Part shown: positions 9,448-17,739 of the stretch, one piece after another
Numbering within the stretch: position 1 is the stretch's first letter
How the letters are laid out: each line of letters starts with the position of its first letter
Assembly: GCA_900554515.1 (NCBI GenBank)
Contig: USHN01000001.1
Coordinates: forward strand, 62,001-126,000
DNA: 64,000 bases
Reading direction: 5' to 3'
Origin: an uncultured Acidaminococcus sp.
GTDB lineage: Bacteria; Bacillota; Negativicutes; Acidaminococcales; Acidaminococcaceae
Made by a program: the position numbers and the translations under genes
The notes under the pieces: model-generated
What the model saw: only the letters and a program-made list of their open reading frames with translations
Database searches by the model: none
Told to the model about the DNA's origin: nothing

Positions 9448-12400
9448 TTACTTTCCGGCGTGATAGGCTACCCCTGTCTCTGCTGCCATTTTCAGTTCAT
9501 ATTCTCCATATACATACTGACTTTGTCTATTGATATCGGCAGTATTTCCCTCTTGGATGTCGTTATTATCAGCCCACATCTCACACTGCATCATAACCGT
9601 TTGTACTGCATCATCCATACCTTCCGGCGGATACCTGTGTCGTCTCAGGAGTCTCTTAATCATCATACGCATCTTGGCTCTGGCCGATTCGCGTTTTTGC
9701 CAATCAATGGTTCGATTTTTTCGGAGAGTATCGGTAAGCTCTTTTGTAATAGCGATAAGTTCGTCATTTTTATAAAAATCTTTTATGGCCTGTGGTTTAG
9801 TGAGTGCATCGTAGAAAGCCAGTTCAGCTTCGGAAAGCCCCATTTCATCCCCGGCTTCATGAGCATCACGAATTTGCTTTGCCATCTTCAGTAATTCCTG
9901 AATAACTTCCTCATTGGTAAGCATTCCGTTCAAATACCGGTTCATGACGCCTTGGATAATTGCACTGAATTTTTCAGATTTAACAACGTTTGTCCGCCTA
10001 TAAACCTGTACCTGGTCGGCTATTAATTTTCTCAAAAGTTCCACCGCCAGATTTTTCTCTTTCATCTTCGCGATTTCCTCAAGGAACTTGGGAGCAAACA
10101 AAGAAAAATCTTCTTTGACGTCAGAAAACAGGTTAATAACACCGGTGCTCTTAATGCTGGATTTTAGAAGTTCGTTGATACGCGTATTCATTTCGGTCAA
10201 AGAAATCTTGTTATTTTCCCCCCTATTCATTAACCGCATAACAAGTACACGAACCGATTCAAAAAAGGCTGCCTCTATCCGCAAGTTACGTTCCACCAGA
10301 GAAGCACACAGAGATAAGGCCTGTCTCAGCAGCAAAGCTTCCCGGATGAAACCCTCTCGTTTAGTTTCTTCGTCAGGAGCTACTATAAAGTTAACCGCTC
10401 CGGTAATAGCCTTAGAACGCTCTAAATCAGTTCCATTGATAAATTTGGAATAGTCATACCCATGGAATAAATCCTGGCAGATGGACAGTTTCTCCAGAAA
10501 CTTAGGATAGGCTACTTTAGCGACATCCGTATCCCCGTAGTTTTTCTTATCCCTTACGGTATAGTCGTTCATCGCCTGTTTCAACGCTGATGCTATCCCC
10601 ACATAGTCTACGACAAGGCCGCCTTCCTTGTCCTTAAACACACGGTTTACACGGGCGATAGCCTGCATCAGGTTATACCCCTGCATGGGTTTATACACAT
10701 ACATTGTCGCAAGAGACGGTACGTCAAAACCGGTCAGCCACATATCCACGACAATGGCTATTTTCATTTCGCTGGTGTTATCTTTAAATTTCTTGGCTAA
10801 TTCATCCCGATACCGTTTATTTCCAATAACCGACCGCCATTCTTCCGGGTCCTTGTTGCTCTCCGTCATTACAACTTTTACTTTTTCTTTCCAGCCGGGG
10901 CGCAATTCTAAAATACGATGATAAATTTTCATGGCAATCGCGCGGGAATATGCCACAATCATCGCTTTTCCCGTTAACAGATCGGCTCGGTAATTTTCAT
11001 AGTGGTCAATAATATCGCTGACCAGCGAATCAATCGTCGCGTCATTGCCAAGCACTGCTTCCATCTGACCTAATTCTCTTTTGCTTCTTTCTATCACATC
11101 CGGATCGGCATTATTCGCCATAGTGTCATATTCCTCGTCAATCCGGCGAAGCGTTTCTTCATCAAATTTCAGCTTGATAACACGGCTCTCGTAGTAAACA
11201 GGTCTCGTAGCGCCATCCTCCACAGCCTGCGTCATATCGTAAATATCAATATAATCGCCAAAGACTTCCCTTGTATTTCTGTCTTTAGTGGAAATCGGCG
11301 TGCCGGTAAACCCGATATATGTTGCATTAGGAAGAACATCCCTTATAATGCGGGCTGTCCCCACTTTAATCTCCCCGGTTTTAGCGTCTACTTTTTCTTT
11401 CAGCCCGTATTGCCCCCGATGGGCTTCGTCAGCCATCACGATAATATTTCTGCGTTCAGAAAGAGGCTCTGATGACTCCTCAAACTTCTGCATCGTCGTA
11501 AAAATAATCCCATTGGCTTTTCTGCCATCCAGCCAGTCCTTCAGGCCTATATCATTTTTCCCGGACGTTTCTGTGAGTTTCCGGCAGGTGGCATGCACAG
11601 GTTCTTGCCGCAAAAAATCCATACATTTTACAAACTGGCTGTACAGCTGATCATCCAGATCATTTCGATCTGTAATAACAACGATAGTGGGGCTCTCCAG
11701 CACATCCTGCAGAAGATGGGCGTAGAAAACCATGGATAGTGATTTACCGCTACCCTGAGTATGCCAAAAAACACCGGCCTTTCCATCGGTGAGTGTGGCA
11801 TGTTTCGTAGACTCTGCAGCCTTTCGGACAGCAAAATACTGGTGATAACCGGCCAGTATTTTAAACGTATGCAGTCCTTCATTGGAAAAACAGATAAAAT
11901 TTTTGATCAGATCCAACAGCCGTTCTTTGGCAAACATCCCTTCAAAGAAGGTGTCAAACTGGGCATATTGCGTATTTTCATAACTACCTTCTTTCGTCTT
12001 CCATTCCATGAAGCGGTCTTCTCCGGATGTGATCGTGCCCGCCTTGCTAGTCAGATGGTCGCTGATAACGCAGATACAGTTATAGATAAACATTGACGGG
12101 ATTTCCTGCATATAATTTCTAATCTGCAGATACCCTTCAGAAGCATCTGTCTCCTCCCGTGAAGGCGACTTCAGCTCAATGAGAACGACAGGAAGACCAT
12201 TTAAGAACAAAAGCACATCGGGACGCTTGTTGCTGTTCTCAATAAACGTCCATTGGTTCGCCACGACAAAGGAGTTATTCTCGGGATTTTTATAATCCGC
12301 AATATAGACAAGGCCGGAACGTTCCTCGTCATTTACGAAGTACCGGACTTCAATGCCATGCTGGAGATAGTCCATGAACCGCTGATTCTTCTGAACTAGT

Positions 12401-12621
12401 TCTCCATTCTCGAAGTTTTTTAGCTTAAAGAGTGCCTCTTTGATAGCATCTTTCGGCAGATCAGGATTCAGCCTTTTGAGCGCAGAAACCAGCTCTTTTT
12501 CATGCAAAGGGCTGTAATAATCCCGCTCCAAATCCGGCGCATACACATAGCGGTACCCCAGGTTGCGAAACAACTCTATGATTGAGTTCTCATAATCTGC
12601 TTCTGTGTAAAATCCCGCCAA
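9448..12621 (-). CDS. hsdR: Type I restriction endonuclease subunit R
   Basis: 1057 residues. N-terminal nuclease domain with RPDVLLFLNGLPVVLIELK (133-151; D and ExK of the PD-(D/E)XK site), then SF2 translocase motifs TQGSGKS (288-294), ITDRNDLD and ADEAH (397-401), TGFDVPSLATMYVYKPM and QAIARVNRVF (motif VI), and a helical C-terminus. It is the ATP-driven motor and nuclease of an R2M2S complex with HsdM (56380) and an HsdS. The start codon is TTG, supported by AAGGAGGGAG a few bases upstream. It is the last gene of the locus on the minus strand, 50 bp beyond inversion site A, and appears intact. Confidence 0.95.
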   Translation of the reverse strand: MAGFYTEADYENSIIELFRNLGYRYVYAPDLERDYYSPLHEKELVSALKRLNPDLPKDAIKEALFKLKNFENGELVQKNQRFMDYLQHGIEVRYFVNDEERSGLVYIADYKNPENNSFVVANQWTFIENSNKRPDVLLFLNGLPVVLIELKSPSREETDASEGYLQIRNYMQEIPSMFIYNCICVISDHLTSKAGTITSGEDRFMEWKTKEGSYENTQYAQFDTFFEGMFAKERLLDLIKNFICFSNEGLHTFKILAGYHQYFAVRKAAESTKHATLTDGKAGVFWHTQGSGKSLSMVFYAHLLQDVLESPTIVVITDRNDLDDQLYSQFVKCMDFLRQEPVHATCRKLTETSGKNDIGLKDWLDGRKANGIIFTTMQKFEESSEPLSERRNIIVMADEAHRGQYGLKEKVDAKTGEIKVGTARIIRDVLPNATYIGFTGTPISTKDRNTREVFGDYIDIYDMTQAVEDGATRPVYYESRVIKLKFDEETLRRIDEEYDTMANNADPDVIERSKRELGQMEAVLGNDATIDSLVSDIIDHYENYRADLLTGKAMIVAYSRAIAMKIYHRILELRPGWKEKVKVVMTESNKDPEEWRSVIGNKRYRDELAKKFKDNTSEMKIAIVVDMWLTGFDVPSLATMYVYKPMQGYNLMQAIARVNRVFKDKEGGLVVDYVGIASALKQAMNDYTVRDKKNYGDTDVAKVAYPKFLEKLSICQDLFHGYDYSKFINGTDLERSKAITGAVNFIVAPDEETKREGFIREALLLRQALSLCASLVERNLRIEAAFFESVRVLVMRLMNRGENNKISLTEMNTRINELLKSSIKSTGVINLFSDVKEDFSLFAPKFLEEIAKMKEKNLAVELLRKLIADQVQVYRRTNVVKSEKFSAIIQGVMNRYLNGMLTNEEVIQELLKMAKQIRDAHEAGDEMGLSEAELAFYDALTKPQAIKDFYKNDELIAITKELTDTLRKNRTIDWQKRESARAKMRMMIKRLLRRHRYPPEGMDDAVQTVMMQCEMWADNNDIQEGNTADINRQSQYVYGEYELKMAAETGVAYHAGK

Positions 12622-12634
12622 AAGACTCCCTCCT

Positions 12635-13339
12635 TTGCTTTATCCTACGAATTTAATATCCACTACTACAATAAACAAGAATTTAGAGCAACAAGCACAC
12701 GCTGTTTTTTCGCATACCTTTTCTTATAATAAATCAGTATTGCCAGCAACCATTGCTGATGTTGCTCTGAACGTCACAGACGGTGTTCATAATACTGTTC
12801 ATGACGATCCGGACGGTGAGTACCTACTCTTAAGTTGTAAGAACATTAAGGGTGGCTCGTTGAGCATTGGCGCATCGGAACGAAGGATAAATGCAGAAAC
12901 ATTTAAGAAACTTCGAAATCGGACGAATCTCGCCAAAGGGGACGTCCTCATCTCATCAGTAGGGACTGTCGGTGAGTTGTTGCTACTAAATACAGAACCA
13001 TCTAATTACGAATTTCAGCGTAGTGTTGCTATTATTAAGCCTAATCCTGAGGTTGTAAGCTCAGCATATCTGTATGAATCGCTTGTTTACCAGAAAGCAG
13101 AACTAGTAAATGCGGCTCACGGAGCTGTACAACAGTGTCTCTTTATCTCAGATATTGCTGGTTTTCCAATTTGCATTCCACCTTATGACGATCTTCAAAG
13201 ATTTAACGAGATCGTTACTCCAATGTTTGATGCAATTGCAGCAAACGAAATCGAATCAATTAGACTTGCTGGCTTGCGAGATGCTTTGCTCCCTAAGTTC
13301 ATGTCCGGTGAACTGGATATCTCCGACATCGATCTTTAA
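12635..13339 (+). CDS. hsdS: Silent inverted hsdS cassette (C-terminal TRD half)
   Basis: Plus-strand open frame of 234 codons whose HsdS homology starts at INKNLEQQ (12671), i.e. at the central conserved coiled-coil, followed by one target recognition domain (KSVLPATIADVALNVTDG...GDVLISSVGTVGELLLL) and the C-terminal conserved helix (RLAGLRDALLPKFMSGELD). It has no N-terminal half, no good ribosome binding site, and lies opposite to every neighbour. It is bounded by inverted copies of ATAAACAAGAATTTA at 12671 and 13348. Inverting that segment would join it in frame to the half gene at 13815-13348, giving a 373-residue HsdS. Its stop overlaps the stop of the facing half gene (shared TTAA at 13336-13339). 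Confidence 0.85.
   Translation: MLYPTNLISTTTINKNLEQQAHAVFSHTFSYNKSVLPATIADVALNVTDGVHNTVHDDPDGEYLLLSCKNIKGGSLSIGASERRINAETFKKLRNRTNLAKGDVLISSVGTVGELLLLNTEPSNYEFQRSVAIIKPNPEVVSSAYLYESLVYQKAELVNAAHGAVQQCLFISDIAGFPICIPPYDDLQRFNEIVTPMFDAIAANEIESIRLAGLRDALLPKFMSGELDISDIDL
12671..12685 (+). repeat. hsdS inversion site A
   Basis: ATAAACAAGAATTTA, encoding INKNL at the start of the silent cassette. It is identical to sites B, C and D and is an inverted partner of site B. Confidence 0.85.
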
Positions 13340-13815
13340 GCTACATATAAATTCTTGTTTATCTGATTATTGAGTTGAATCTGATCATCAATAAGTTTTA
13401 AATATTTTCCAATTTTCTTTTGTTCATCAATACCCTCGGGGACACACACTTCTAACGTTTGGATATGATTCCTATTAAGGGTTGGTACTGCGCTTCCGCC
13501 TGCATATTGCTTTAAATCCAATGTTTTTAAAAAGTAATAAGCAAATACTGGATCCGTATTTTTATACTCTTTTATGTAGAGGGTTGTGTTATGCGACCAT
13601 GATTTTCCATAATAAATAAATGGATTTCCTACATTTCCACTTCTTCCAATAGTTACGGATGGTGATGCAGTTGTATATTCATTATGATACCCAATAATCC
13701 CATTAGATCCAACCACAGGATACTTTCCTCCGCTCATTGCAGTTTTAGGCAAGTCATGGCCTCTTTGAAAAGTGACTAAATCACCTAATAGGCACTTCTT
13801 CCAGACTCCCATCAT
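13336..13815 (-). CDS. hsdS: Half-size HsdS (N-terminal TRD), open to cassette switching
   Basis: 159 residues: one target recognition domain (VWKKCLLGDLVTFQRGHDLP...TIGRSGNVGNPFIYYG) and the central conserved region (EQKKIGKYLKLIDDQIQLNN QINKNL). It ends three codons after INKNL (YVA stop), exactly at inversion site B. AGGAAG lies upstream, and it starts 8 bp after the recombinase stop, so it is translated from the recombinase transcript. A full HsdS has two TRDs and 370-430 residues; the missing half is the inverted cassette next door. In the present orientation it can only make a half subunit, which might act as a homodimer, as truncated HsdS proteins of other type I systems do. Confidence 0.85.
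   Translation of the reverse strand: MMGVWKKCLLGDLVTFQRGHDLPKTAMSGGKYPVVGSNGIIGYHNEYTTASPSVTIGRSGNVGNPFIYYGKSWSHNTTLYIKEYKNTDPVFAYYFLKTLDLKQYAGGSAVPTLNRNHIQTLEVCVPEGIDEQKKIGKYLKLIDDQIQLNNQINKNLYVA
13348..13362 (-). repeat. hsdS inversion site B
   Basis: ATAAACAAGAATTTA read on the minus strand, encoding INKNL near the end of the half hsdS gene. It is inverted with respect to site A. Confidence 0.85.
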
Positions 13816-13823
13816 TCCACTTC

Positions 13824-14801
13824 CTATCCAATATATTTTCTATGCGCCAACTTCACATTGCTCTGCTTTACCATAGCATACTGAAGCGTCGTATCTATCC
13901 GCTTATGGCCAAGCAGCTGCTGCAGCTGTTCTATGGGCATTCCTTTATCAATAGCTTTTGTAGCAAGGGTTCTCCGGAACTTATGGGGATGTACCTTATG
14001 AAGGTTCATCCGTTTTCCGATTTCCCGGACTCTTGACTCCACGCCGCCGATTGTAAGCCGTGAACGAGGTGCTTTCAATGTGACAAATAATGCCTCATTG
14101 CCATCGTCCCTGCCTGAAAGATACTCTTCCAAATGAATTTTCGTGCGGGCATCAAAGTATACGATCCGTTCCTTATTCCCTTTACCGAGCACTTTGCACT
14201 CCCGCTCGTTGAAATTGATATCCGACCGATTCAGCCGTACTAATCCGCCCACACGCATTCCAGTGGACGCAAGTATGTCGATCAGTGCAAGATCCCGTTT
14301 TTCATGGCAGCTGTCTCTCATCTTTTCCAGTTCTTCATCCGAATAGGTGTCTTTGATGCTGCTTATGGTTTTCACCTTGTGAATCCGGCGGATTGGGCTT
14401 TTGATCAGATATTCCTCATCCTCCAGCCAGGAGAAGAAACTTGACAAGATCCGCCGCACATTGTCAATCGTGACCTGACTGAGATGATTCTGCTGATAGC
14501 TGGTCAGATATGATCTCAAGTTCTCCGTTGTAATATGATTTGCTTCCTTGCCGGTCTCCTTCAGCATACGGCAGATCGTGTTCTCATAGTAAACCAGTGT
14601 TTTGACAGAACATCCTTCAATCCGCTTGGCTTCCAGAAATCTCTGAAGCAGCTCCTGACTGCTGGCCTTATCCCTGTCGGGCTGTCCTTCCATATACGTC
14701 CCAAGTACGGATTCCAGCACCTGCTCCAGTGCTTTTGCCTGCCCATTGTCCAGAAGCGGCAGCATTCTCTGCAGCACATCCTGTTTGATAGCGTCTTTCA
14801 T
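13824..14801 (-). CDS. Tyrosine recombinase, probable hsdS invertase
   Basis: 325 residues. SAM-like core-binding domain (about 45-130), then the catalytic domain with ASTGMRVGGLVRL (Arg183), GKGNKER (Lys208), HPHKFRR (His273, Arg276), LLGHKRIDTT (His299) and the nucleophile Tyr308 (LQYAMV): all catalytic residues present. Lying between yhcG and an hsdS half-gene that is flanked by 15-bp inverted repeats, it is most likely the enzyme that inverts the specificity cassettes, as XerC/D-like recombinases do in other phase-variable type I loci. A general Xer role is unlikely given the context. Confidence 0.85.
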   Translation of the reverse strand: MKDAIKQDVLQRMLPLLDNGQAKALEQVLESVLGTYMEGQPDRDKASSQELLQRFLEAKRIEGCSVKTLVYYENTICRMLKETGKEANHITTENLRSYLTSYQQNHLSQVTIDNVRRILSSFFSWLEDEEYLIKSPIRRIHKVKTISSIKDTYSDEELEKMRDSCHEKRDLALIDILASTGMRVGGLVRLNRSDINFNERECKVLGKGNKERIVYFDARTKIHLEEYLSGRDDGNEALFVTLKAPRSRLTIGGVESRVREIGKRMNLHKVHPHKFRRTLATKAIDKGMPIEQLQQLLGHKRIDTTLQYAMVKQSNVKLAHRKYIG

Positions 14802-14893
14802 GGTATCGTTTCTCCTTCTATATATTTTCCAGAGAACGACACCAACGGCAGTTTCTTTGGGCTATACCTCCCGCCGTTGATGAGAGGTTTTGA

Positions 14894-15987
14894 TCAGGTC
14901 TGCTCTGACTCTGCCTGCTGAAGGTAGTAAAACTCCTTCTGTGTTTCGATTTCAGCCCGGAGTTCTTCCTCAGTGGGAAGATACAGCTTGTATTTAGAAG
15001 CAAAGAGCTGTTCATTGCCATGAAGGACAGAATACCTGGCTATGTCCTCATCAGTATCGGAACATAGGACGATCCCCAGCGTAGGATTTTATCATCCGGC
15101 GATTTCTTCAGTTCATCATACATTCGTATATACATATCCATCTGCCCCACATCCTGATGGGTGATTTTCTTTGTTTTCAAATCAATTAAGACAAAGCATT
15201 TCAGAATGTAGTTGTAAAACACCAGATCAATATAATACTCTTCTTTGTCCGTATGAATATGCTGCTGCCGTGCCACAAAGGCATAGCCTTTCCCCAGTTC
15301 CATCAGGAACTTCTGCAGATTGTCGATAATGCTCTGTTCCAGATCCGACTCATAATAAGACAGATCGTTCTGCATTCCTAAGAACTCTGCAATAACAGGG
15401 TTCTTGATAAATTCCAGCTTATTCTGATATCCTGGATTCAACGGCTGCATTTCATGCTGCACGCCGCATATCCCCTGTGTTTTGAGAAGGCGGTAATAGT
15501 ATTGGGAGGAAACGTTTCTCTGCAATGTGATGGAACTCCACATCTGTTTATATGCCTCTTTGGCATACCAATTCCGGGCGTTTGCGTCCTCAACCTGCGT
15601 CAGTATCCGGTAATGCGTCCAAGGGAGCAGACCAGATTGTGCACGAGGCTCGTTCACTTTTCCGCTGTCCAATTGTGCACTAGTCTCGTGCACAATCTCC
15701 GGAAACATACGATATACCCGAAGACATTGGTACAAATTTCGCTTGGAATAGCCCCTGCCATACCTGGCTGTCAATTCATTGGACAGCTGCCGAATCACCC
15801 GAGCGCCATATTCCGCCCGTTCCTCTCCTTCTAACACTTCCACATTGATTCTTTTTCCGATATACCAATTTCGAAGAACAAGGGTCGCATCCACCGTCCT
15901 AAACGCCAGATCCTGTGCTTCTTCAATCATGCGGCATATATCTTCAGCCATGTTGTTTGTTTTTATATATTGAATCACAGCGTTCAT
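14894..15987 (-). pseudogene. YhcG/DUF1016 family PD-(D/E)XK protein, frameshifted
   Basis: The main frame (15987-15040, 315 residues) shows the N-terminal DUF1016 helical domain (RYGRGYSKRNLYQCLRVYRM; LPWTHYRILTQVED) and nuclease domain (YYIDLVFYN...FVLIDLKTKKITHQDVGQM). At an A4 tract (15087-15090) it leaves the family frame after SPDDK. The expected C-terminus continues in another frame (PTLGIVLCSDTDEDIARYSV...YKLYLPTEEELRAEIE) to a TGA at 14894. One missing A, giving DDKNPTLG, explains the break. The protein as encoded loses about 65 residues and gains a short false tail. YhcG-type proteins often accompany type I R-M genes; their role there is uncertain. Sequencing error or slippage variation are alternatives. 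Confidence 0.8.
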
Positions 15988-16013
15988 ACAAGCTTTTTCC
16001 TTTCAATATCAAT

Positions 16014-16028
16014 ATAAACAAGAATTTA
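16014..16028 (+). repeat. hsdS inversion site C
   Basis: ATAAACAAGAATTTA between yhcG and the stop of the hsdS second half. It is inverted with respect to site D at the other end of that cassette. Confidence 0.8.
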
Positions 16029-16033
16029 GTGGC

Positions 16034-16744
16034 CTAGGTGTTGATTTCTGAGATGTCGATTTCGCCAGACATGAGCTTAGGAAGTAATGACTCTCTTAAA
16101 ATAGATAATTGCTCACTTTCCAGACCATTGGCAAATATCATATTAAAAGCACTCTGACAATAATCATCAAACTTGATCACAAGTTCGAGAGGAGGAAGCA
16201 CAATTGGCTCCGTCTCAATAAATCCAGCAATATCAAGATTCTTGATACCAGTTGTTCCGTTTTCATAAGAGAAAAATATATTTCGGTTATATAGGTACTG
16301 CCAGTAGTAATAAAGAAACATACTGTATCCTTGTTTTGGTTTTAAAGCTTTACAGAAATTCGTGCAAACTATACCTTTATCGTATCGATTAAGCAAAGAT
16401 TGTGAGATAGCGGCAATTCTTCCGGTTGATTGAGTAGGACTACCTCCTGAAATCTCTATGACCACGTCGCCATCTACAAGATGCTTAGTTGCATAGTTTT
16501 TAGAAATAATATACCTGGTCGGTATTTTTCCTTTATTACCAGCTTTGACTTCCGGAATATCAGTGCCGCGAATACAGTAGACCTGCTGGGTGAAATTCCC
16601 TTGTGGAGATCCTTTTCCCCAGTCACCTGCGATCATGGATTCTATGATGTTGCTGAAAGTGCCGATATTCCATGTAGAAGATGAAGGATTAGAAATAAAC
16701 CATTTCTGAAAAAAAGCTTGTAGTTGCTGTTCTAAATTCTTGTT
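16034..16744 (-). pseudogene. hsdS: hsdS second half cut off by the prophage
   Basis: In-frame HsdS sequence runs from NKNLEQQLQAFFQKWF at the prophage border to ...LLPKLMSGEIDISEINT. The first in-frame ATG is only at 16636, so it has neither its start nor its first TRD. It carries TRD2 (GDWGKGSPQGNFTQQVYCIRG...GDVVIEISGGSP) and the C-terminal conserved helix. Joined to residues 1-185 of the gene at 56390, it makes a 421-residue HsdS in perfect frame. It is bounded by inversion sites C and D, so the resident recombinase could also flip it. A stop codon just upstream in the phage-derived flank prevents read-through translation. Confidence 0.85.
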
Positions 16745-16747
16745 TAT
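16733..16747 (-). repeat. hsdS inversion site D, abutting attL
   Basis: ATAAACAAGAATTTA on the minus strand. Its first three bases (ATA) are the last three of the putative attL core 16745-16753, so phage integration occurred flush with the inversion site. Confidence 0.8.
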
Positions 16748-16759
16748 CTTATTTTAGCC
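16745..16759. other. attL
   Basis: Core TATCTTATT (16745-16753), overlapping ATTTTAGCC (16751-16759), which is the inverted partner of GGCTAAAAT at the right end. Host hsdS lies to the left. Confidence 0.7.
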
Positions 16760-16863
16760 CCTAACGGATGTATTTGTCCACTACTTCTAAAGTATAGGCA
16801 GAATCACGTTGGCCATGAAAGGCGTTTTGTGCTTTTCTTCTATTATTATCGTAATTTACGTAG

Positions 16864-16885
16864 AATTTTTGTCGTTTTTTGTCGT
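16864..16885. repeat. Probable integrase arm-type sites, left end
   Basis: AATTTTTGTCGT followed by TTTTTGTCGT: two direct GTCGT-containing copies (16871-16875 and 16881-16885). The same doublet, with one extra base between copies, occurs at 55763-55785, close to attR. A shared short direct repeat at both prophage ends is the pattern of arm-binding sites for a tyrosine integrase. Confidence 0.5.
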
Positions 16886-16936
16886 ATCTGCCCCTATAAT
16901 CAGAAGGTTCACGGTAACGATCAGCCGGAATAAATC

Positions 16937-16974
16937 AGGCTGTGAAAAAATGAGTGATCATCTTTTCACAGCCT
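16937..16974. terminator. Hairpin downstream of the niaR-like gene
   Basis: A perfect 12-bp stem, AGGCTGTGAAAA (16937-16948) with TTTTCACAGCCT (16963-16974), and a 14-nt loop. It lies 20 bp past the restored niaR stop; T-rich but broken tails occur on both sides. Confidence 0.55.
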
Positions 16975-16993
16975 TCTTTGGTTCATCATTCCA

Positions 16994-17573
16994 CTATTTT
17001 GACATTCCCCGATATCTGCTTGCTGTTGGGACTTGTTTTAGCTTGCAATTATCATCCAATAAGCCTAGCTCGTCCAGACATTTTTTAATAGCCCGCAACT
17101 CTTCCTCGTTATGGGTCTGAACATACAAAGAGTGCAGCCCCCCCAGTTGCCACCGTTATAAAAGGAAAGCCTGCTTGTCTGACTCGTTGCAAATACTGTT
17201 GAGCATCTCTTCGACTATGGATATCTATTTTAATCCGTAGGTCTCCATAAATTGGGCTTTTTAAATTCATTCCAGAAATTGTGCCACCATTATCTACTAC
17301 TGCGTACATTTCATCCAGAAGTTCTTTACTATCTAGTTCCTTCCCCTTACAAGCAATACAATGGCCACAACCTTTTTGGCCCATAATAGCCGGAATCAGA
17401 TATCCTCTAGCTGATGAAATAATAGGGTGCCCACCACTCCGGAGGATAGCTATATCCCCTACGATTATCTGCCGCGTCACATTGAGCAGCCTTGATAGCT
17501 TTAGCCCTGTGATAGGTTCCGTAGAGTTTTGTAAAATTTCTAATATTTTTTCTCTTCTCTCGCGATTAATCAT
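16994..17573 (-). pseudogene. NiaR-like regulator (HTH + 3H domain) broken at a G7 tract
   Basis: The uninterrupted frame ends at 17109 (154 residues): HTH domain (RREKILEILQNSTEPITGLKL) and most of a 3H ligand-binding domain (VVDNGGTISGMNLKSPIYGDL, DIHSRRDAQQYL). After TVATGG it changes frame at seven consecutive G (17138-17144). In the -1 base version the family motif continues as GGLHSLYVQTHNEEELRAIKK to a TAG at 16994 (193 residues). NiaR proteins repress NAD salvage and niacin uptake genes in response to nicotinic acid. A CxxHCxxC-like cluster (CGHCIACKG) sits where one conserved 3H-domain histidine region is expected. A TATAAT at 17636-17641 may be its promoter. It lies just inside attL as cargo. 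Phase variation, decay or sequencing error are all possible. Confidence 0.75.
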
Positions 17574-17691
17574 ATTTTGTCCTCCCTATAGTCATGATGA
17601 ACAGGACGATTAATCTGTTCTTCTTTACGAGTGTTATTATATTCTTTTCAGCTGCATTTTTCTAGCATATGCTCACAAATTACAAAAGAAA

Positions 17692-17730
17692 AGTCCCCTA
17701 TTTATTTTTTGGCAGAGTAAATAGGGGACT
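17692..17730 (-). terminator. Terminator of the YadA-SLH gene
   Basis: A perfect 13-bp stem, AGTCCCCTATTTA / TAAATAGGGGACT (17692-17704 and 17718-17730), followed on the minus strand by TTTCTTTT. It is 10 bp past the adhesin stop. Confidence 0.85.
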
Positions 17731-17739
17731 CCTTAAATT

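Noticed and set aside
1..13000. Many long plus-strand frames opposite etfB, dnaE, typA, the permease and hsdR (for example 7326-8519).
   Set aside because: They mirror well-supported minus-strand genes, have no family resemblance and lack ribosome sites.
13336..13815. Reading the half hsdS as simple decay.
   Set aside because: It ends exactly at a 15-bp inversion site, the missing half is present in the opposite orientation in the correct phase, and a recombinase is adjacent.
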